A stretch of DNA of 64,000 bases from Arcicella sp040387735. GTDB lineage: Bacteria > Bacteroidota > Bacteroidia > Cytophagales > Spirosomataceae. The position numbers and the translations under genes were made by a program. Below the pieces are notes generated by a model. It worked only from the letters and a program-made list of their open reading frames with translations, was not told the DNA's origin and did no database searches. Location of the stretch: positions 1 through 64,000 of the forward strand of contig JAZKDE010000028.1 of assembly GCA_040387735.1 (NCBI GenBank), in the 5' to 3' direction. Of this stretch, positions 7,835 to 15,963 are shown one piece after another; within the stretch, counting starts at the first letter, position 1, and each line of letters opens with the position of its first letter.

Positions 7835-8800
7835 ATTTTCTTTTTTTTACCTCTTTTTTCTTTCTCTCAAACAAAAAAACATGCCTTCTCTCAGCCCAAA
7901 ATGGGTTCACCACTGAATATTACTGTGTATGCAGATGATTCTGCAAAAGCATATCAAATTGCAAAAATATCTTACAAAATTGCGGATTCATTAAATCTTA
8001 TTTACAGTGATTATCTTGAAAACAGTGAGTTGAATTTATTGTCGAAAAAAGCGGATGCGGATTCATTCACCGTAGTTTCGCCTGCTTTATGGGATATTTT
8101 ACGACAATCAGTTCGGGCATCTCAAAAAAGCAAGGGTGCTTATGATATTACAGTCGGGCAAATTGTAAAACTTTGGCGAAAAGCTCGAAAAGAGAAGTTA
8201 CTCCCCGAAGAAAATCTTCTAAAAAAACAATTACAAACCGTTGGCTACCAATCTATTATTCTTGATTATACAACTCATTCCGTAAAACTCTTAAAACCAA
8301 ATACCTTACTTGACTTGGGCGGAATTGCCAAAGGTTATGTAGCTCAGGCAATTGTTGATTTTTGTAAAAGTAAAGGCATAGAAAAGGTGTTGGTGGATGC
8401 GGGTGGAGATTTAGCGATGGCGGGGACAAACTGGAAAATTGGTGTAAATATTCCCAATTCGGAGGAATTGATGGAACGATACCTAATGTTACAAAATCAA
8501 GCCGTTGCCACTTCTGGAAATATGTATCAATTCGTAGAAATTAATGGCAAACGATATTCGCACATCGTAAATCCTCATACGGGTTTGGGCGTAACGCATC
8601 AACGAAATGTAACGGTTATCGCTCCCGACGGTGCAACGGCGGATTGGCTCGCTACAGCTTGCAGTGTTTTGTCGGTGAAAAAAGCCCTTCGTTTGATAAA
8701 ATCTATGTCCAATTGCGAATTATTAATAACCGAAATCCAAAAAGGAAAGTTAAAAATGTGGCAATCTGAAGGTTTTGATGGCTATTTGCAGAAAAAATGA
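7835..8800 (+). CDS. apbE: FAD:protein FMN transferase, 5' end disturbed
   Basis: Transfers FMN from FAD to a threonine of target flavoproteins; ApbE proteins are usually exported lipoproteins or periplasmic. Visible motifs: QPKMGSPLNITVY (the family's MGT-type strand), LLDLGGIAKGYVAQAIVD, VDAGGDLAMAG, AVATSGNMYQF and SHIVNPHTG. The first ATG in frame without an interrupting stop is 7901, inside the conserved MGS strand, which would remove the N-terminus. Upstream, in frame, bases 7835-7900 encode a signal-peptide-like run (FFFLPLFSFSQ), but a TAA at 7832-7834 cuts it from ATGs at 7808 and 7823. Either an ATT start at 7835 is used, or a base error beside the gap created the stop. Confidence 0.85.
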   Translation: MFFFLPLFSFSQTKKHAFSQPKMGSPLNITVYADDSAKAYQIAKISYKIADSLNLIYSDYLENSELNLLSKKADADSFTVVSPALWDILRQSVRASQKSKGAYDITVGQIVKLWRKARKEKLLPEENLLKKQLQTVGYQSIILDYTTHSVKLLKPNTLLDLGGIAKGYVAQAIVDFCKSKGIEKVLVDAGGDLAMAGTNWKIGVNIPNSEELMERYLMLQNQAVATSGNMYQFVEINGKRYSHIVNPHTGLGVTHQRNVTVIAPDGATADWLATACSVLSVKKALRLIKSMSNCELLITEIQKGKLKMWQSEGFDGYLQKK

Positions 8801-8885
8801 ACCCGTTGATTTTTCTGTCCTCATATTAAGATTCAAGACTACAATCGTAAATCGAATGAATCGTAAATCGTAATTAATCTTTTTG

Positions 8886-8893
8886 TACTTTTG
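8886..8893 (+). promoter_or_regulatory. -7 promoter element of the SUMF1-like gene
   Basis: TACTTTTG, an exact TAnnTTTG match, 23 bases before the ATG at 8917. No convincing -33 element is seen. Confidence 0.45.
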
Positions 8894-8916
8894 AACGCTT
8901 AAACATTATTTAGAAA

Positions 8917-9855
8917 ATGAAAAAAAAAATCCTCCTCTTAATCCTTTTTTTAACGCAAAAATCAATCGCTCAAGATTTTAAACCTTACGAGCAACAAATC
9001 CCAAATACGACGGTAAAGTTCAAGATGATGCCTATTCCTGCGGGAGAATTTCTATTGGGAAGCCCCGAATCAGAAAAAGGACACGAAGCTGACGAAAGTC
9101 CGCAAGTGAAAGTAAAAATTGATCCTTTTTGGATGGAAGCAACCGAAGTTACTTACGATGAATACCAATTATTTTTTGAAGAAGAGCGTGACCCTGAACC
9201 CAAACCCGATGCCATCACTCGCCCGAGTCCACCGTACATAGATTTTACCTTGGGCATGGGGAAAGTAGGCGGATTTCCTGCCAATTCCATGCAACAATAC
9301 GCCGCTTTGATGTACTGCAAATGGTTGTACTATAAAACGGGTTTTTTCTACCGATTACCCACCGAAGCGGAATGGGAATACGCTTGTAGAGCGGGCAGTA
9401 AAAGTCGTTTCTTTTTTGGCGAAAATCCCGCTGAATTGAGCAATTACGCATGGTTTAAAACCAATTCAGAAGAAAAATATCATCATGTAGCCGAGAAAAA
9501 ACCAAACGCTTGGGGCTTGTACGATATGTTGGGAAATGTAGCAGAATGGACAATTGACCAATACGATGCGGAATTTTACAAAACCATTTCGGAAGGAAAA
9601 ACGAATCCGTATAATGTAAAAGTTAAGCGTTATCCAAGCACAGTAAAAGGTGGAAATTACCAAAGCGAAGAAAACGAATTACGCAGTGCCGACCGCCTAA
9701 AATCTGACTTAATCTGGAACCGTCGTGACCCACAAATTCCAAAAAGTAAATGGTGGAATGCCGATTCTCCATTCGTGGGTTTTAGAGTAGTTCGCCCCGT
9801 GAAACAACCTACCAAAGAAGAAGTTTTAGCTTTTTTTGAGGGAGTGTTGAGGTAG
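8917..9855 (+). CDS. SUMF1-fold (formylglycine-generating-enzyme-like) exported protein
   Basis: A 312-residue protein with a signal peptide (KKKILLLILFLTQKSIAQ). The SUMF1/FGE-sulfatase fold is plain: MPIPAGEFLLGSPESEKGHE, PFWMEATEVTYDEY, YRLPTEAEWEYACRAG, WGLYDMLGNVAEWT and FVGFRVVR. Real formylglycine-generating enzymes carry two catalytic cysteines after the GGSY strand; here the equivalent stretch reads GGNYQSEENELRSADR with none. It is therefore unlikely to make formylglycine and resembles the non-catalytic SUMF1 proteins of Bacteroidota such as GldJ/GldK relatives. Its true role is unknown. Confidence 0.85.
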   Translation: MKKKILLLILFLTQKSIAQDFKPYEQQIPNTTVKFKMMPIPAGEFLLGSPESEKGHEADESPQVKVKIDPFWMEATEVTYDEYQLFFEEERDPEPKPDAITRPSPPYIDFTLGMGKVGGFPANSMQQYAALMYCKWLYYKTGFFYRLPTEAEWEYACRAGSKSRFFFGENPAELSNYAWFKTNSEEKYHHVAEKKPNAWGLYDMLGNVAEWTIDQYDAEFYKTISEGKTNPYNVKVKRYPSTVKGGNYQSEENELRSADRLKSDLIWNRRDPQIPKSKWWNADSPFVGFRVVRPVKQPTKEEVLAFFEGVLR

Positions 9856-9896
9856 AAATATAACAAGTATCTATATCAAACGTAAAATAATAAACA

Positions 9897-10613
9897 ATGA
9901 AAAACCACATTTCTACATTCAGTAATTTGAGTTTAAAGTATTTTGTATTTGCCTTTTTTGTGGGGTTTGGGTTGCTGTTTTTTGGGTGTAAGCCGAAGGA
10001 TATTGAGCCTGATTATGTCTCAATTCCTGATGTGAATTTTGAGAAAGAGTTAATTAAATTAGGTATTGACGATGTTCAAGACGGTAAAGTTTTAAGAGCA
10101 AATGTACTTAATATAGCTTCTTTATCTATAGCCGGCACGATGATTAAAGATTTAACTGGAATTGAAGAATTCGTTAATCTAAAAATATTAAATTGTTCTA
10201 ATTTGCATCTAAGCAGTTTAGATATCAGTAAAAATACCGCTTTAACAATATTATACTGTAGCGAAGATGGATTAACAAGTTTAGATGTCACTAAAAATAT
10301 AGTTTTAACGATATTAGACTGTAGAGGGAATCGGCTAAACAATTTAGATGTCAGTAAAAATATTTCTTTAACTGATTTGTACTGTAATTCTAATAATCAG
10401 TTAACCAGTTTGGATGTCAGTAAAAATACCGCTTTAACGAGTTTACGTTGCTCCTCTAATCAATTAACCAGTTTAGATGTCAGTAAAAATACCGTTTTAA
10501 CAGAACTAAGTTGTAGTTCTAACAATATCCAAATTATCTGTGTAAATAACTTAAATCAAGTAACGTCAGGCTGGGAAAAAGATCCAATCGCCACCTACAA
10601 AGTCTGCCCATAA
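9897..10613 (+). CDS. Leucine-rich-repeat surface protein
   Basis: A 238-residue protein. The N-terminus has a hydrophobic segment ending LLFFGC (Cys31), a plausible though imperfect lipobox. From about residue 95 to 210 there are six repeats of about 21 residues built as LTSLDVSKNTALTxLxCSxN, a short bacterial LRR type with a cysteine in the ladder. The DNA of the last repeats is also nearly identical. Such proteins usually bind other surface proteins or glycans; the partner is unknown. A short region at 32-70 (VSIPDVNFEKELIKLGID) is common before LRRs in this phylum. Confidence 0.85.
   Translation: MKNHISTFSNLSLKYFVFAFFVGFGLLFFGCKPKDIEPDYVSIPDVNFEKELIKLGIDDVQDGKVLRANVLNIASLSIAGTMIKDLTGIEEFVNLKILNCSNLHLSSLDISKNTALTILYCSEDGLTSLDVTKNIVLTILDCRGNRLNNLDVSKNISLTDLYCNSNNQLTSLDVSKNTALTSLRCSSNQLTSLDVSKNTVLTELSCSSNNIQIICVNNLNQVTSGWEKDPIATYKVCP
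10200..10525 (+). repeat. 63-bp tandem coding repeats (LRR)
   Basis: About five tandem units of 63 bp (one of 66 bp) share agtttagatgtcagtaaaaa and cgctttaacg-type segments. They encode the LRR ladder and could expand or shrink by slippage. Confidence 0.75.
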
Positions 10614-10683
10614 AAACATTTATCAAATTAAACCGTTATTTTTGAGCAACAAATCTTTTAAGATTATAGAAATAGTAGCAAAT

Positions 10684-10723
10684 AAATCGGTCGTTGATTT
10701 ACAAGCCAACGACCGATTTTAGC
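10684..10723. terminator. Terminator after the LRR gene
   Basis: A perfect 13-bp stem, aaatcggtcgttg (10684-10696) with its complement at 10707-10719, a 10-nt loop and a TTTT tail. It overlaps the first bases of a longer frame upstream of nadC, which argues against that longer start. Confidence 0.85.
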
Positions 10724-10774
10724 TTTTCAACATATATACAAAACTGTAATATTACCCATTTTCAAAGCGAAACA

Positions 10775-11629
10775 ATGTTCAATTACTTAGAACCAACATA
10801 CATTAAAAACTTTATCCAAACCGCCCTGCACGAAGATGTGGGCGATGGCGACCATACTTCACTTTCTACCATTCCAAGCACTGCCACGGGTCGGGCGAGG
10901 CTTTTGGTGAAAGATACGGGCATTTTGGCGGGTGTAGAATTAGCCAAAATGATTTTTGCCGAAGTTGACCCTAATTTGCAGGTAGAAACTATTTTACAGG
11001 ACGGTGCATTTATCACAAAAGGCGAAATCGTTTTGACGGTGGCGGGTTCGTCGCAGTCAATTCTCAAAGCGGAACGCTTGGTGCTAAATTGTATGCAACG
11101 GATGTCGGGTATTGCTACTTACACGGCTTCGATGGTGAAATTGTTGGAAGGCACCAATACCAAATTATTGGACACTCGCAAGACAACGCCCAATTTTAGA
11201 TTATGCGAAAAATGGGCTTGTAAAATTGGTGGAGCCGTCAATCACCGTTACGCTTTGTTTGATATGATTTTGATAAAAGATAATCACGTAGACTATGCGG
11301 GGGGCATCCATAATGCTATAAATCAGGCACTCGACTATTTAAAAACCACTGGGCGTGACTTACAGATAGAAATTGAAGTCAGAAATCTTGATGAATTACG
11401 TCAGGTTTTAGAAATTGGGAAAGTTGACCGCATCATGTTGGATAATTTCTCGTTTGAAAACTTACGAGAAGCCGTAAAAATGATTGACGGAAAATTTATG
11501 ACCGAAGCATCGGGCGGAATCAACGAAACCACAATTCGTGAATATGCCGAATGTGGCGTAGATTATATTTCATGCGGAGCTTTGACACATCATGTGAATA
11601 GTTTAGATTTGAGTTTGAAAGCGTATTAA
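10775..11629 (+). CDS. nadC: Nicotinate-nucleotide pyrophosphorylase (quinolinate phosphoribosyltransferase)
   Basis: Converts quinolinate and PRPP to nicotinate mononucleotide, CO2 and PPi in NAD synthesis. From MFNYLEPTYIKNF the protein has 284 residues, the normal length. Motifs: HEDVGDGDHTS, LNCMQRMSGIAT, DTRKTTPNFRLCEKWA, GGAVNHRYALFDMILIKDNH and a C-terminal EASGGINETTI phosphate loop. The frame is open back to 10694, but that part contains a terminator hairpin, so 10775 is chosen. It is followed by nadA on the same strand; nadB is not in the window. Confidence 0.96.
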   Translation: MFNYLEPTYIKNFIQTALHEDVGDGDHTSLSTIPSTATGRARLLVKDTGILAGVELAKMIFAEVDPNLQVETILQDGAFITKGEIVLTVAGSSQSILKAERLVLNCMQRMSGIATYTASMVKLLEGTNTKLLDTRKTTPNFRLCEKWACKIGGAVNHRYALFDMILIKDNHVDYAGGIHNAINQALDYLKTTGRDLQIEIEVRNLDELRQVLEIGKVDRIMLDNFSFENLREAVKMIDGKFMTEASGGINETTIREYAECGVDYISCGALTHHVNSLDLSLKAY

Positions 11630-11630
11630 A

Positions 11631-11691
11631 TGTAACCCGATGCTTCCGCATCGGAAAAGTATAAAAGCCGATGTGGAAACATCGGGCTACA
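11631..11691. repeat. REP-like double palindrome between nadC and nadA
   Basis: Arms 11631-11654 (tgtaacccgatgcttccgca...) and 11668-11691 are inverted copies with few mismatches. Each arm is itself a palindrome (ccgatg...catcgg). The outer ends TGTA...TACA match the elements at 626-683 and 5961-6060. It fills nearly all of the 66-bp gap between two genes of one pathway. Confidence 0.7.
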
Positions 11692-11695
11692 TATC

Positions 11696-12685
11696 ATGAA
11701 TTTATTAGAAGAATCACAACGAGTTGGCTACGTTAGCCGTTCAGTGCCTTTCAAGGGTGAAGATTTGAAAGAGCAAATCTTAAAATTGAAAAAAGAAAAA
11801 AATGCCGTGATTTTAGCTCACTATTATGTAGATGCTGAAATTCAGGACATTGCCGATTATTTGGGCGATAGTCTCGGATTGGCTCAAGCTGCCGAGAATA
11901 CCGATGCGGATATGATTGTCTTCTGTGGTGTGCATTTTATGGGCGAAACGGCTAAAATCTTGAACCCGAATAAGAAGGTGGTTCTTCCAGATTTGAATGC
12001 GGGTTGTTCATTAGCAGATGCCGCTCCGAAAGAAGAATTTGCGGCTTTTAAAGCAAAATATCCTGATGCTGTTGTGGTAAGTTACATTAACTGTACTGCG
12101 GATATTAAGGCAATGACGGACATCATTTGTACCTCGTCAAATGCGGTAAAAGTGGTAGAGTCTATTCCTGCCGACAAACAAATTATCTTTGCTCCCGATG
12201 CTAATTTAGGACGTTACGTTGCCAAGAAAACAGGCCGTGATTTAATTCTTTGGGAAGGTGCTTGTATCGTTCACATTGATATTTCTTTGGAAAAACTCAA
12301 AAAAGCGAAAGAGGAAAACCCAAATGCCTTATTGATTGCTCACCCAGAATGTAAAGAAGTAATTTTGTCGCAAGCAGATTTTGTGGGTTCAACTACTGCC
12401 TTATTAAATTTCGTAAAAACATCTGATTGTCAAGAGTTTATCGTAGCAACAGAAGCGGGAATTTTGCATAAAATGAAAGAATCAGTACCCAATAAAAAAC
12501 TGATTCCTGCCCCTGCTAATGAGAAAAATTCATGTGCGTGTTCTGAATGTCCATACATGAAAATGAACACGATGGAGAAATTATACAATGCCATGTTTTA
12601 TGAATTACCTGAAATTCAAGTGGCAGAGGAAGTTCGTATTCCTGCTTTGAAGGCTTTGAAAGCAATGTTGGAAATTAGTAAATAG
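11696..12685 (+). CDS. nadA: Quinolinate synthase
   Basis: Condenses iminoaspartate with dihydroxyacetone phosphate to quinolinate, using a [4Fe-4S] cluster. At 329 residues it matches the NadA family. Blocks: AVILAHYYVDAEIQDIADYLGDS with 20 or fewer residues each recognisable, VFCGVHFMGETAKIL (cluster Cys), SYINCTADIKAMTDIICTSSNA (Cys), and the C-terminal SCACSECPYMKMN (Cys). HPEC and ATEAGILHKM are also present. The start is set by ATG five bases after the REP element; co-transcription with nadC is likely. Confidence 0.96.
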   Translation: MNLLEESQRVGYVSRSVPFKGEDLKEQILKLKKEKNAVILAHYYVDAEIQDIADYLGDSLGLAQAAENTDADMIVFCGVHFMGETAKILNPNKKVVLPDLNAGCSLADAAPKEEFAAFKAKYPDAVVVSYINCTADIKAMTDIICTSSNAVKVVESIPADKQIIFAPDANLGRYVAKKTGRDLILWEGACIVHIDISLEKLKKAKEENPNALLIAHPECKEVILSQADFVGSTTALLNFVKTSDCQEFIVATEAGILHKMKESVPNKKLIPAPANEKNSCACSECPYMKMNTMEKLYNAMFYELPEIQVAEEVRIPALKALKAMLEISK

Positions 12686-12688
12686 ATG

Positions 12689-12741
12689 ACGAAATACATC
12701 CTTTTGTTTGTCTGAAATATAAACAAAAGGATGTATTTCGT
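12689..12741. terminator. Hairpin between convergent nadA and propeller gene
   Basis: A perfect 21-bp stem, 12689-12709 with 12721-12741, and an 11-nt loop. It lies between two convergent genes. T-tracts are weak, but the stem contains a T4/A4 block and the position fits a bidirectional terminator. Confidence 0.7.
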
Positions 12742-12747
12742 GAAATA

Positions 12748-13764
12748 TCAAAATAAATAAACTCCTCCACCCTCTCCCACAGCAATGGCTTTTCCTTGAG
12801 AGTTTATCTTCAAATCGTTAAAAATGACGGCATCTGTCGTGGTAAATTTTGTCCATTTTTGCCCTGATTCTTCTATTTTGTAAAGTGCCGTTTTCCCTTC
12901 ATTTTCCACAATCCCGTAACCCAAATTCTCATTTTGAAAAACGATTTTTTTGACGTTGCCAGTGACCAAAATTTTCAGATTTGTCCAAGTTGTTCCTGCA
13001 TCAATTGTTTTCAGAAATATATTATTCTTCCCTCCAACAAAGGCTATTTTTTCATTTACCATAAATACAGAAAGTAAATCTTCGCTCACGGGTCTGAGGC
13101 GGTCGCTGTACTCAAAAGTACCATCTGCTTTAACCGTAATGATGTAAACATTTCCTAAATCTCCGACTAAAATTCCAATTTTATTCCTCAAAAAATGTAA
13201 ATCGTTGGTGTAACCGTCGAGCGTCACATAATTATTATCGGTGGTTAAATTTGTCGTATTGACGGCATAAAGTTCCGTGTATTTTCGAGAATGAAAAGCA
13301 TCAAAAATCAATTTTACCATAAACCCTTGCTGACTTTTCGGATATGTAACTTTCTGAATAGCATTGGATAATTGCGGAATTGTTGCCCAAGTTGCTCCGC
13401 CATCATTTGTTCCTAAAATGGTATTACCGCCAATAATTCCTACTTTTTCATCGTAAAAACTGACTACATTCATGAGTGGATTTAAGGGACTGTATGAAAC
13501 CTCTGCCCAAGTTTTGCCCGTGTCCGTACTTTTAAAAAGATAACCTCGACCTGAATCATTTCCGAAGGCAAAAAGTGTTTGGTCATTGGAAAAACTTACC
13601 GAAATCAAATTTGCTTTTTTCATAATCGGGTCATTGAAAAAAGTACTTTTTTCGGTAGGAGTCGTTGGCGTTATGGGCGTAACAGTACCCTCTTTTTTCT
13701 CAGAGCAAGCCATCAAACTTATGCTCGAAAAAATAACAATTGATAAAATTTTAAGGGTTTTCAT
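12748..13764 (-). CDS. BNR/YCF48-type beta-propeller lipoprotein
   Basis: From MKTLKILSIVIFSS the protein has 338 residues with lipobox LMAC, so a lipid-anchored protein. Propeller blades show the repeated aromatic motif STDTGKTW, TNDGGATW, TIDAGTTW and EESGQKW, the BNR/Asp-box pattern also found in YCF48-like and sialidase-fold proteins. Enzyme residues of sialidases are not evident, so a binding or assembly role is more likely. A longer frame starts at 13812, but the hairpin at 13782-13809 lies inside it and the signal peptide starts at 13764. Confidence 0.8.
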   Translation of the reverse strand: MKTLKILSIVIFSSISLMACSEKKEGTVTPITPTTPTEKSTFFNDPIMKKANLISVSFSNDQTLFAFGNDSGRGYLFKSTDTGKTWAEVSYSPLNPLMNVVSFYDEKVGIIGGNTILGTNDGGATWATIPQLSNAIQKVTYPKSQQGFMVKLIFDAFHSRKYTELYAVNTTNLTTDNNYVTLDGYTNDLHFLRNKIGILVGDLGNVYIITVKADGTFEYSDRLRPVSEDLLSVFMVNEKIAFVGGKNNIFLKTIDAGTTWTNLKILVTGNVKKIVFQNENLGYGIVENEGKTALYKIEESGQKWTKFTTTDAVIFNDLKINSQGKAIAVGEGGGVYLF

Positions 13765-13781
13765 AATGATGTATTTTAGTA

Positions 13782-13809
13782 AAAATTGAGCCAGAAACGG
13801 CTCAATTTT
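13782..13809 (-). terminator. Terminator after the NAD(P)-binding gene
   Basis: A perfect 11-bp stem aaaattgagcc/ggctcaatttt with a 6-nt loop, five bases past the stop of the gene at 13815, with T-rich ends on the minus strand. Confidence 0.8.
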
Positions 13810-13814
13810 CAAAA

Positions 13815-14459
13815 TTAGCTATTTGCTATAAAGGGAGCTTGCTTGATAAATGTTTCATCCGATAACTGTTCGATGAGAAAATCTGCCAAACTGGTAGCAC
13901 TTATTTTGTCTCCGAGACAATCTTTCAGACTTGTTTTAGTCTCACTTTTTTCCTCTGTTTGTTCGATTAATGGAAGTCGAACCAAAGTCCAATTAACGTT
14001 ACTTTCTGATAAAATATGATATTCTAACTGTTTATCAGCCGTAGTTTTGGGGTAATTTTCGTACATCCAATCGGTGGCAAATTGCGTTTTTGGGCTTTTT
14101 TTATCGAAAGGCGTGTCCACATTCAAGCCCGTAATTACCACGTATCGCTGAATATCATATTCATTCATTGCACGAATAATATTTGTTGTAGCTTGACTAA
14201 AAATGGACATTTCACTGGCGGGTTGTCCCAAACCTAAGGTGCTAATAACGGCGTGACAATCTTTGACCAAAGACAATACGGAATCATAATCTTTTACATC
14301 TCCGTTTATTATTTGAATTAGTGTATTTTTTGGGATGAATTTTTCTGGATTTCTTAGGAGGACTTTAAGGCGGAAACCTCTTTGAAGTAATTGATTTACT
14401 AAATATTTACCAGATTTACCTGTGCCGCCGATGACAGCGATGGTTGTGTTTTGTTGCAT
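13815..14459 (-). CDS. NAD(P)-binding NmrA/atypical SDR-like protein
   Basis: A 214-residue Rossmann protein. The start IAVIGGTGKSGKYLVNQLL carries the GGTGxxG dinucleotide motif near residues 11-17, followed by LKVLLRNPEKF, typical of NADP-preferring NmrA-like or flavin-reductase-like SDRs. NGDVKDYDSV and HAVISTLGLG (57-80) and YVVITGLNVD follow the same plan. No YxxxK catalytic pair is clear, which fits the atypical SDR group. Substrate is unknown. Confidence 0.85.
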   Translation of the reverse strand: MQQNTTIAVIGGTGKSGKYLVNQLLQRGFRLKVLLRNPEKFIPKNTLIQIINGDVKDYDSVLSLVKDCHAVISTLGLGQPASEMSIFSQATTNIIRAMNEYDIQRYVVITGLNVDTPFDKKSPKTQFATDWMYENYPKTTADKQLEYHILSESNVNWTLVRLPLIEQTEEKSETKTSLKDCLGDKISATSLADFLIEQLSDETFIKQAPFIANS

Positions 14460-14748
14460 GATTTCTTTACAAAATTAAAAATACTCTTTTAGGGTGTTTA
14501 CGGAATTTAAACACAAAGTGGACCGCTATGAGAAGCCATCCGAAGAAATTTCAATATTTTATAAAGCAATTCTAATGAGACAAATGTACAAAATAAAAAG
14601 TCTTGTACAAGAAATATCGAATTTCTCGAAGAGCTATTCTCCAATAAAATCCTGTATATCAACTATTTACAAATTTTATTATTATTTCAACTTAGCGAAT
14701 TACCTAATTTATAACAATTACATTTTCTTTGTAAAAAATCAAAAATAA
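14460..14748. other. AT-rich intergenic region
   Basis: An 84-codon frame (14494-14748) is open here but has low-complexity lysine/isoleucine/tyrosine content and no recognisable motif. It ends directly before the GNAT ATG. I regard the region as a promoter-bearing spacer, though no exact TAnnTTTG element is seen. Confidence 0.4.
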
Positions 14749-15156
14749 ATGGTAGAAATAAAAGAAATACAACCTTCCGACACGTGGGATTTACGCCATC
14801 GGGTAATGTGGGCGGATAAGCCTTTGAGCTATGTCCAGCTTTTAGAAGATGAAAATGGCAATCATTTTGGGGTTTTGCGAGACGGTAAAATACTTTCGGT
14901 CATTTCGCTCTTTGTGGAAAATGATACTGCTCAATTCCGCAAATTTGCTACCGAAATATCCGAGCAAGGCAAAGGATTTGGCTCAATATTACTCAAACAT
15001 ATTATTGAAGAATCCAGCAAGCGGAAAATAAAAACCCTTTGGTGCAATGCCCGCTTGACAGCTTATGAGTTTTATCAAAAATTCGGATTTAAAATAGTTT
15101 CTGAAATGTGGCTCAAAGATGGCCTTGAATATGTAAAAATGGCGAAGGACTTATGA
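14749..15156 (+). CDS. GNAT family N-acetyltransferase
   Basis: A 135-residue acetyl-CoA-dependent acyltransferase. The central block TEISEQGKGFGSILLKHIIEE (about 64-84) is the GNAT motif A with the Q/RxxGxG/A pyrophosphate loop (QGKGFG). It is followed by LWCNARLTAYEFYQKFGFK, the typical motif B. The substrate is not predictable; small, stand-alone GNATs often act on amino acids or antibiotics. The start is fixed by VEIKEIQPSDTWDLRHRVMW, the usual N-terminus. Confidence 0.88.
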   Translation: MVEIKEIQPSDTWDLRHRVMWADKPLSYVQLLEDENGNHFGVLRDGKILSVISLFVENDTAQFRKFATEISEQGKGFGSILLKHIIEESSKRKIKTLWCNARLTAYEFYQKFGFKIVSEMWLKDGLEYVKMAKDL

Positions 15157-15301
15157 ATTGTTAGTCGTAAATATCTTAATTTTACATAAATCTTAATTTC
15201 CTCAGATGTTCAAATATTAATATTTGACGCACGAAGTTTGGCTATATTTTACTTCAACTGACAAAACATTCATCGAACATCTAATTTCAAACAGCAAAAT
15301 C

Positions 15302-15793
15302 TTGAAACTTTCCTTAATCGTAGCCGTAGCAGAAAATAATGTTATTGGTCATAATAATCAGTTAATCTGGCATTTACCTAATGATTTAAAGCAATTTAGA
15401 CGTCTCACAACGGGGCATTGTATCATCATGGGCCGCAAGACTTTTGATTCAATTGGAAAACCTTTACCGAATAGAACTTCAATTATTATTTCGAGAAATG
15501 CTGACTTCCAAATTGAAAATTGTTTTACGGTAAACTCTTTGGAAAAAGCCATTGAGAAAGCCCAAGAGCTTGAAAATGAGGAGACTTTTATCATTGGTGG
15601 AGCAGAAATTTATCGTTTATCTTTACCTTTGGTTGATAAAATTTACCTAACCGAGGTTCATTATCCATTTGAAGGAGATACTTTTTTTCCTGAAATTGAT
15701 AAAACCATTTGGCAAGAAATCCATCGTGAAGACTTTCAAACTGACGAAAAACATCAATATCAATATTCTTTTGTAGAATTAGAAAGATGTTAA
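15302..15793 (+). CDS. folA: Dihydrofolate reductase
   Basis: Reduces dihydrofolate with NADPH. Motifs: LSLIVAVAENNVIGHNNQLI at the N-terminus, WHLPNDLKQFRRLTTGH, IIMGRKTFDSIGKPLPNR and FIIGGAEIYRLSLP. Family alignment sets the start at the TTG at 15302 (TTG-Lys-Leu-Ser), giving 163 residues, the standard DHFR size. No ATG is available nearby; another in-frame TTG at 15224 would add 26 residues of unrelated sequence. Monocistronic. Confidence 0.92.
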   Translation: MKLSLIVAVAENNVIGHNNQLIWHLPNDLKQFRRLTTGHCIIMGRKTFDSIGKPLPNRTSIIISRNADFQIENCFTVNSLEKAIEKAQELENEETFIIGGAEIYRLSLPLVDKIYLTEVHYPFEGDTFFPEIDKTIWQEIHREDFQTDEKHQYQYSFVELERC

Positions 15794-15963
15794 ACAATAG
15801 ATGTCAGAATTTAGCGGTTTGGTGAATTGCTTTGTTCTGGAAAAGTAGATACCAAACATTTGTAAGTGTTTTAGCACCTAAAACCAAAGGCTAATTTCAA
15901 CGGAGTACTTTGACTAAAATAGGTGTTCCCTAACCTATAAACTAAACGCCAAACCTTAAAATA

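Noticed and set aside
10200..10525. CRISPR-like regular repeats
   Set aside because: The units lie in a coding frame as LRRs, have no unique spacers and are not palindromic.
14494..14748. An 84-codon frame before the GNAT gene
   Set aside because: Low-complexity composition, no motif, and it ends directly at the next gene's start. Kept only as an intergenic note.
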